Assembly: GCA_052033505.1 (NCBI GenBank)
Contig: JBPOJN010000034.1
Location: 1-40,734, forward strand
Reading direction: 5' to 3'
Origin: JBPOJN01 sp052033505
GTDB taxonomy: Bacteria; UBA10199; JACPAL01; GCA-016699445
Length of the DNA stretch: 40,734 nt
Shown: one piece after another, positions 33,035 to 40,734 of the stretch
Layout of the letters: every line of letters begins with the position of its first letter
Numbering within the stretch: position 1 is the stretch's first letter
Made by a program: the position numbers and the translations under genes
Notes under the pieces: model-generated
Databases searched by the model: none
Told to the model about the DNA's origin: nothing
The model's input: the letters and a program-made list of their open reading frames with translations, nothing else

Positions 33035-33098
33035 TTTAAGAATTTCCGACGATCCCGTCGCGCATTACGTCCATGAGGTCGGGATCTTGGTCGGAAAA
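33035..33098. repeat. right 64-bp direct repeat (intact SUFU gene 3' end)
   Basis: This partner of the repeat at 30542-30605 contains the last 20 codons and stop of the intact SUFU gene. Copy-to-copy distance is 2493 bp. Confidence 0.8.
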
Positions 33099-33620
33099 AA
33101 GATCGTTCATAGCCTCCGGCCCGCCCTCTTCGGCGAAGAGCATTTCTTCGCGCGTGACCGGGACCGCCCAGGCGAAAGTCACCGGCGGGTCGATGTTTTC
33201 GATGCTGCAGAATTCTTCGGGAAAATAAACGGGATCGCACAAATAAATAGCCGAAAGACGGGAATCGGGCAGGATCGGCGCGCCCAAGTCGATCAGATCG
33301 CCGTCGCCGATCGCTTCGCCGCTTTGCAGGATGTCATTGGCGATGAACCCCAACACTTTCATGAGCTCCGAGAAAACGTCTTTTCCGAAATCGTCGTAGG
33401 TACAAAGCAAAAGTTCATGCCGCATCCCGGTTCCGTCTTCTTGTTTGAGGGTTTTCTCGCTCAAACCCACGGTCACGAGCGTCGTCGTCCCTTCCGAAGG
33501 GCAGTTAGGAATGGTCCCGATATGAAACGGAAGCGAGCGGTCCTTTTCGTCTTTGCCGGAGGACAGGGACGCCGGGGTCCCCAGTGTCCTCTTAATATGT
33601 TCGAGGATGAAGTCTTTCAT
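33036..33620 (-). CDS. suppressor-of-fused (SUFU) domain protein, possible immunity protein
   Basis: The 194-residue protein matches the bacterial SUFU domain: TLVTVGLSEK and the RHELLLCTYDD strand, an acidic middle, and the LCDPVYFPEEF and FAWAVPVTREEM stretches. It is acidic and has no signal peptide, so it is cytoplasmic. In bacteria, SUFU-superfamily proteins have been described as immunity proteins against nuclease toxins of polymorphic toxin systems. It follows clpB by 32 bp on the same strand and converges on terC (25-bp gap). A 3' remnant of a second copy lies at 30543-30605, nearer the RHS toxin gene. That it neutralises that toxin is inference. Confidence 0.8.
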   Translation of the reverse strand: MKDFILEHIKRTLGTPASLSSGKDEKDRSLPFHIGTIPNCPSEGTTTLVTVGLSEKTLKQEDGTGMRHELLLCTYDDFGKDVFSELMKVLGFIANDILQSGEAIGDGDLIDLGAPILPDSRLSAIYLCDPVYFPEEFCSIENIDPPVTFAWAVPVTREEMLFAEEGGPEAMNDLFSDQDPDLMDVMRDGIVGNS

Positions 33621-33652
33621 GGAAGGGGCTTACGCCCGAAATTCCTCTAAGG

Positions 33653-36237
<2,585 letters not shown>

Positions 36238-36241
<4 letters not shown>

Positions 36242-37734
36242 TTTGTGAACGCCAAGAAGATCGTGGCGCTTTCCCTTCTCAAATACAGGCGCACGAGTTC
36301 GCCTTTTTTCACCGCGCGTGCGGCAGCCAAGTAGTCGGCGGTCGTCGTGACCTTGGTATTGTTGACAGACAATAAGACATCGCCGCGTTGGACACCGGCG
36401 CTTTCGGCCTGGCTTCCGTTTTCGACGTTGACGATGACGACACCGCGTTGGCCCGACGGCAGTCCAAGCTCGGCGGCTTCATCGGCGGTTAGATCGCGGC
36501 AGACCAGACCTAATTCCGAAGATCCGGTTTTCGGGTCCGCATTGGCGACGGGTTCGGACTGTTCCATTTGGCCTAAATTAACCGAAATCGTTTGAGCCTT
36601 TCCGTCCCTGAGTATCCCTAAGGAAATCGTCTTGCCGATGGGCTCACGCGCGACCATTGCGGGCAGGTCGTGGGAGGCTTCGATCGGCTTCCCTTCGAAA
36701 GAACGCACAACGTCGCCGGTCTTAATACCGGCTTTTTCCGCGGGACTGCCGGGGAAGACGTTCGAGATCAGGGCGCCGTTTTCATCCGACAGGCCAAAGG
36801 ATTTCGCAAGTTCGGGCGTCATGTCCTGGATGCCAACGCCCAACCAGGCGCGCGTGACTTTGCCGTTGCTGATCAACTGCGGGACAAGGTCCTTCGCGAT
36901 GTTGATGGGAATCGCAAACCCGATGCCTTGGCCCGAGGCGACGATGGCGGTATTCACGCCGATGACTTCTCCTTTGAGGTTGAACAACGGGCCGCCGGAA
37001 TTGCCGGGATTGATCGAGGCGTCGGTCTGGATGAAATCATCATAAGGTCCGGCGCCAATCACGCGGCCTTTCGCCGAAATGATGCCGGCGGTCACGGTGT
37101 GATCGAGGCCGAAGGGATTTCCAACCGCCATGACCCAATCGCCCACGCGCATGGCCTGCGAATCTCCGAGTGTCACGGCAGGCAATCCCGTCGCCGCAAT
37201 TTTGATGACGGCCAAGTCGGTCTTAGGATCGTTACCGACGACCTTGGCGTCGTACTTTTTCTTGCCGTCAATGAGCACCTGGATTTCGTCGGCGCCTTCC
37301 ACGACGTGGTTATTCGTAATGATGAAGCCTTCGCTATTGATGATGAATCCCGAACCTAAGCTCTTCTGGGGTTGTGGTTCGCCCATCGGGCCGCCGTTGA
37401 AAAAATTATCGAAAAAATCGTCGAAAGGATCGCGTGGCAGGCGTTGGGGTCTACCCACGGTGCGGCGCTTGGGGGTTTTCGTCGTGCTGATATTGACGAC
37501 GGAAGGGCTGACTTTTTCGGCCAGGTCGGCAAAACTGGGCAATCCCCCAAAGAAACCCACAGGTTGGACTGCGTTTCCGAGAGGGGCGGCAGGCGGCGGA
37601 GTTTGCCCTTCGTTAAAAGCAGTGAGGGCGGAGGCTTTATCGGCCCGATCCAGGCTTACGGTCAAACCGATACCGATCAAGATACCGATCAGCCCGATGC
37701 CCAACACTCCGGCGAATAAGGGACTTTTACGCAT
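36238..37734 (-). CDS. degP: periplasmic serine protease DegP/HtrA
   Basis: A trypsin-like protease-chaperone of the envelope. The N-terminus has one membrane segment or signal (about residues 7-28) without a clear cleavage site, so it may stay anchored as in DegS. The triad is His143 (NNHVVEG), Asp173 (KTDLAVIK) and Ser246 (GNSGGPL). Two PDZ domains follow (about 285-385 and 405-495), the DegP/DegQ rather than DegS arrangement. The gene heads degP-clpB-SUFU and is divergent from rpoH across 149 bp. A sigma-70-like promoter lies upstream (separate entry). Confidence 0.95.
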
Positions 37735-37772
37735 AGCAGAGGACCCCTCTTTCTTTAAATTTTGGTGTTCGA

Positions 37773-37800
37773 ATCTTAATCACCCTTAGCGGACTGTCAA
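37773..37800 (-). promoter_or_regulatory. degP-clpB promoter
   Basis: On the minus strand TTGACA (37795-37800) and TAAGAT (37773-37778) are 16 bp apart, which would start transcription about 30 bases before the degP ATG. It is a housekeeping-type promoter; I see no good sigma-32 match on this side. Confidence 0.55.
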
Positions 37801-37847
37801 GAAAGGCAGGGTTATTTAAGTCCCAGATATCTGACGGGGTTTGGAAG

Positions 37848-37877
37848 TTGACACCCTGAGGTGGCCCCTCTTATATT
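37848..37877 (+). promoter_or_regulatory. rpoH promoter implying a leaderless mRNA
   Basis: TTGACA (37848-37853) and TATATT (37872-37877) are 18 bp apart, or 17 if TTATAT is used. The -10 box ends six bases before the rpoH ATG, so the predicted transcription start falls on or next to that ATG. CCCC at 37865-37868 before CTCTTAT also resembles a sigma-32 -10 element, so heat-shock control of rpoH itself is possible. Confidence 0.55.
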
Positions 37878-37883
37878 TCAAAG

Positions 37884-38741
37884 ATGGCTTTTCCCGTTCC
37901 TCAAGGCTCTCTCTCGGGTTATTTAGACGAGATCAGCAAATATCCCCTGCTGACGCCCGAACAAGAGCATGAATTCGCCATGAAATATTGGAAAGACGGA
38001 GACGTGGACGCGGCCCACCGCCTCGTGACGGCGAACCTGCGCTTCGTGGTCAAAGTCGCGCGCGAATACGGGTCTTACGGCGTCCGCATGTCGGACCTGG
38101 TGCAGGAAGGCAATATCGGCCTCATGCTCGCGGTCAAAAAATTCGACCCGACCCGCGGTAACCGCCTGCTCTCCTACGCAGTCTGGTGGATCCGGGCCAT
38201 GATGCAGAGCTTCATCTTGAAGACTTGGAGCTTGGTTAAGATCGGCACGACGCAAGCCCAACGCAAACTTTTCTACAAGCTCTCACAGACCCGCCGTGCG
38301 CTGACGGCCATGGGCGCCCAGGCATCCGACCTGCCGGGAGAACCCTCAGCGGAACTTCTGGCTAAAACGTTGAACGTACGTTCCGACGACATCGAAGAGA
38401 TGGACGCCCGGATGCGCGCCCGCGACGCATCGCTCGACGCCCCGCTGACGCAGGACGGATCGACGACGGCTTTGGACCTTCTTCCCTCCCCCGACAATCA
38501 AGAAGAGAGGATGGCGAAGGCCCAGGAAAAAGACCAGGTCAACGCGCATTTGGAAGAGGCGCTGACGGGCTTGAACGAAAAAGAACGCTTTATCGTCGAA
38601 AAACGTATCATGCACGACGAGCCCATGACGCTGCAGGAAATCGGCGACCACTATCATATTTCGCGCGAACGCGCGCGCCAACTCGAAGAACGCGCCAAGA
38701 GAAAAATCCGCACCGTCCTCGAAAGCGCGGGCATCCACTAA
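37884..38741 (+). CDS. rpoH: RNA polymerase sigma-32 factor
   Basis: RpoH directs heat-shock transcription. The sigma-70-family regions are in order: region 1.2/2.1 from residue 12, region 2 with NLRFVVKVAREYGSYGVRMSDLVQEGNIGL and the DNA-melting segment YAVWWIRAMMQ, the RpoH box QRKLFYKL (126-133) that sets it apart from RpoD and RpoS, and region 4 with the helix-turn-helix LQEIGDHYHISRERARQLEERA. The length is 285. No Shine-Dalgarno sequence precedes the ATG. It is divergent from degP-clpB, both typical targets of heat-shock control. The BamD-like gene follows after 19 bp. Confidence 0.95.
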   Translation: MAFPVPQGSLSGYLDEISKYPLLTPEQEHEFAMKYWKDGDVDAAHRLVTANLRFVVKVAREYGSYGVRMSDLVQEGNIGLMLAVKKFDPTRGNRLLSYAVWWIRAMMQSFILKTWSLVKIGTTQAQRKLFYKLSQTRRALTAMGAQASDLPGEPSAELLAKTLNVRSDDIEEMDARMRARDASLDAPLTQDGSTTALDLLPSPDNQEERMAKAQEKDQVNAHLEEALTGLNEKERFIVEKRIMHDEPMTLQEIGDHYHISRERARQLEERAKRKIRTVLESAGIH

Positions 38742-38760
38742 TCACCTTAAGGAGTCTTCC

Positions 38761-39546
38761 TTGATACCAAAGACACTAAAGACACCGACATCCCTTCGAA
38801 ATAATCTTAGCCGCTTGTTTATAATAAGCGTGCTGACTCTCGTGGCGGGAGTCTCTTGCTCCAAAAAACCCTTCCTTTCGGCCAAAAGCGGGAGCGAAGA
38901 AGCTCTTCAAGAATGCCGCAAGATTGCTCTCGACAAGGACTACGACCGTTCCAACGAATGCTTGGAAGTCCTGAAAAGCCGTTTCGCGGGTACCGGCGTT
39001 TCGGCGGAAGCGGACCTCGAGATCGCAGACAATCATTTCCGTAAAAACGAGTTCCTCTTGGCCTCCGAAACTTATTTAAGCTTCATCAAACTGCATCCGA
39101 CGCATGAAAAAACCGGTTACGCGTATTACAAGACGGGGCTTTGCTACTTGAAGGAAAACCCGAAGGCGATCGACCGCGACCAAAAATACTTGGACAGCGC
39201 CATCCAATATTTCGAAGTGGCGATCTCCCGTACCTCGGGCGATCTCCAACAGCTCGCGCGCGAACGCTGGGTGGAAGCCCGGACGCGCATCGCGCTCCGG
39301 CACGAGTACATCGGGCGTTATTACTACCGCGTGGGCGAGTATTTGGCAGCCATCCCGCGCTTTCACGAGATCGTGACCCACTACCCGGGCTTGGGGTTGG
39401 ACGAACGCGCGCTCTACTTCATGGGCGATTCTTTCCGGAAATTGGGCGAGAAACAAAACGCACTTGAAATCTTGGGCGTCTTTGACCAACATTTCCCGAA
39501 CAGTAAATATCGCAAGAAATTAGCTTCAAAATTGAACGCCAAATAA
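38761..39546 (+). CDS. BamD-like tetratricopeptide lipoprotein
   Basis: The 261-residue protein has an N-terminal signal with a probable lipid Cys33 (AGVSC; the lipobox is imperfect) and then five or so TPR-like helical pairs with the BamD/ComL/YfiO pattern, such as ADLEIADNHFRKNEF, LASETYLSFIKLHPTHEK, and DERALYFMGDSFRKLGE. BamD is the essential periplasmic lipoprotein of the outer-membrane protein assembly machine. Translation is taken from TTG 38761, which has AAGGAG six bases upstream and reads straight into the signal sequence. Several lipoproteins share this fold, so the BamD role is likely but not certain. Confidence 0.78.
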   Translation: MIPKTLKTPTSLRNNLSRLFIISVLTLVAGVSCSKKPFLSAKSGSEEALQECRKIALDKDYDRSNECLEVLKSRFAGTGVSAEADLEIADNHFRKNEFLLASETYLSFIKLHPTHEKTGYAYYKTGLCYLKENPKAIDRDQKYLDSAIQYFEVAISRTSGDLQQLARERWVEARTRIALRHEYIGRYYYRVGEYLAAIPRFHEIVTHYPGLGLDERALYFMGDSFRKLGEKQNALEILGVFDQHFPNSKYRKKLASKLNAK

Positions 39547-39556
39547 AGAGGTCCCC

Positions 39557-40252
39557 ATGCCTTACCGCGAACTCGTAGAGGCCGGAAAAAAACATTTCGA
39601 GAGCGGCAATCACGCGCGCGCGGAGCAGTCTTTCCGGAAGATCATCAAAATGAACGTGCACTACGCCGACGTCTACAACCTCCTCGGCATGATCCAGCAC
39701 GCGGAAGGCAAGTTCAACAACGCGCTCGAAGCCTTCCAAAAAGCCGTCTCCATCAATCCGAATTACCAAGAAGCCCTCTTGAACCTGGCCGTGCTTTACA
39801 ACGACCTGGGCCAATACAAGAAGGCCAAGGACCTGTATAAAAAAACGGGGAATACAAAAGCCATGGCCCTGCTGTGGAACGGCAAACAGGCCAACGCGCA
39901 CGCGCGCCTGGGCGACAGCTACCGCGAAGCCGGGCACTGGAAAGAAGCCGTCGAGGAATACAAAAAAGCCTTAGGGCTTTGTCCCGGCTACGCGGACATC
40001 CGCACGAAACTGGGACTGACCTATCGCGACAACGGGCAAAAAGACTTAGCTGTCAAAGAATTCCACGCCGCACTCGGAGACCGTCCGACCTACAGCACGG
40101 CCAAACTCCAACTGGGCGTGACGTATTATGCCATGGGCCAGAAGACGAAGGCCGCCAAGGCCTGGAAAGAAATCTCGCCCAAAGACAAGATCCATCCGCT
40201 CGCGGAAATTTGTTTGAGGTTGTGTGAAAGCGGAAAAGCGTCCCGCCCTTAA
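39557..40252 (+). CDS. tetratricopeptide-repeat protein
   Basis: About six TPR units fill the 231 residues, each with the W/L-G-Y-A-P spacing, for example YNLLGMIQHAEGKFNNALEA and ARLGDSYREAGHWKEAVEEY. There is no signal peptide, so it is cytoplasmic. It follows the BamD-like gene by 10 bp with AGAGG before the ATG. TPR proteins bind other proteins; the partner is unknown. Its stop shares the tetranucleotide TTAA with the stop of alaS on the other strand. Confidence 0.85.
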   Translation: MPYRELVEAGKKHFESGNHARAEQSFRKIIKMNVHYADVYNLLGMIQHAEGKFNNALEAFQKAVSINPNYQEALLNLAVLYNDLGQYKKAKDLYKKTGNTKAMALLWNGKQANAHARLGDSYREAGHWKEAVEEYKKALGLCPGYADIRTKLGLTYRDNGQKDLAVKEFHAALGDRPTYSTAKLQLGVTYYAMGQKTKAAKAWKEISPKDKIHPLAEICLRLCESGKASRP

Positions 40253-40734
40253 TTCAAGAACTCTGCCACTTTCGCCAAGGCTTCCTTAAGCGCGTTCGGC
40301 TTGGCGGCGTCGAACGTCCCACCGCCTTGAGCCATATCCGGCCGGCCTCCGCCCGTACCGCCGATGATGGGGGCGATCGCTTTCAGGATGTTTCCCGCGT
40401 GGTACTTTTCGGTCAGGTCTTTCGAGACGCGCACCATCAGCGTGATCTTCTCACCGGTCGTCGCACCCAGCGCTAAAATACCCGAACCTAGTTTCTGGAT
40501 TTTTTGATCGGACAATTCTCGCAGGAGTTTGGGATCGTCGATCGCGAGGATCGAGGTCAGGAGTTTCACGCCGTTCACTTCTTTCAATTCTTCTTGGTCG
40601 CCGCCGGATTCCGCGCCCCGCGTCTTGGCTTTTTGCAGATCTTTTTCGAGCTTTTTGACCTGATCCATGAGCTTTTCGACGCGTTCAATCACTTCATGCG
40701 GCGTGGTCTTCAACATCAACGCCAAACGGTCGAC
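40249..40734 (-). CDS. alaS: alanyl-tRNA synthetase, C-terminal part (gene cut by the window edge)
   Basis: Only the last 160 or so residues are in the window. They contain the coiled-coil linker rich in Glu/Lys and the C-terminal DHHA1 domain with IGGTGGGRPDMAQGGG, the mark of AlaS. The frame is open to the right edge, so the start, catalytic and editing domains lie outside. AlaS charges tRNA-Ala, and this domain bridges the catalytic and editing domains on the tRNA. Confidence 0.92.
   Translation of the reverse strand, partial: VDRLALMLKTTPHEVIERVEKLMDQVKKLEKDLQKAKTRGAESGGDQEELKEVNGVKLLTSILAIDDPKLLRELSDQKIQKLGSGILALGATTGEKITLMVRVSKDLTEKYHAGNILKAIAPIIGGTGGGRPDMAQGGGTFDAAKPNALKEALAKVAEFLN

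Noticed and set aside
37760..37785. tRNA T-arm-like GTTCGAATC
   Set aside because: No acceptor stem, anticodon arm or CCA end surrounds it; it lies in the degP promoter.

Overview
The window reads as chromosomal DNA of a GC-rich Gram-negative bacterium. The Gram-negative call rests on a BamD-like lipoprotein, a periplasmic DegP/HtrA protease, a sigma-32 factor and hopanoid synthesis (HpnH). The mix of housekeeping genes, calpain/FHA and RHS/SpvB proteins would suit a Bdellovibrionota- or delta-proteobacterium-like lineage. That placement is inference: no rRNA or other decisive marker is present.

Left part (1-20.8 kb) is mostly core metabolism in short operons: the end of a long acyl-CoA dehydrogenase; a calpain-like cysteine peptidase carrying two FHA domains; a leftward unit MBOAT acyltransferase - hpnH - xthA; hemL; a leftward unit HEAT protein / M15-type peptidase - fumC; a rightward unit nth - tsaD - rsmA; two tandem paralogous membrane proteins of unknown function; then a rightward run of deoxynucleoside kinase - panB - panC - amidohydrolase - smpB - hpt with very short gaps or 4-base overlaps. 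tsaD carries a 150-bp (50-codon) in-frame segment bounded by long inverted repeats, which looks like a palindromic element inserted into a universal gene.

Middle part (20.8-33.6 kb) looks like an accessory region: a self-inhibited Fic AMP-transferase, a 2373-residue SpvB/FG-GAP/RHS protein ending in a Hint domain and a putative HNH-like nuclease toxin, a DUF4143 AAA ATPase, a 3' remnant of a SUFU-domain gene, an nhaR - (HPF-like - terC) cassette, and an intact SUFU gene. The SUFU 3' end is duplicated as 64-bp direct repeats (57/64 identical by hand alignment) on both sides of the nhaR-terC cassette. SUFU proteins are known immunity proteins of nuclease toxins, so an RHS toxin with a displaced immunity gene is the main hypothesis for this region.

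Right part (33.6-40.7 kb) is a protein-quality-control locus: leftward degP - clpB - SUFU, divergent from rpoH (sigma-32), which is followed by a BamD-like lipoprotein and a TPR protein, converging on the 3' end of alaS. The rpoH promoter sits so close to its start codon that a leaderless mRNA is predicted. No tRNA, rRNA, CRISPR array, integrase or transposase was seen. No gene-free stretch exceeds 300 bases.
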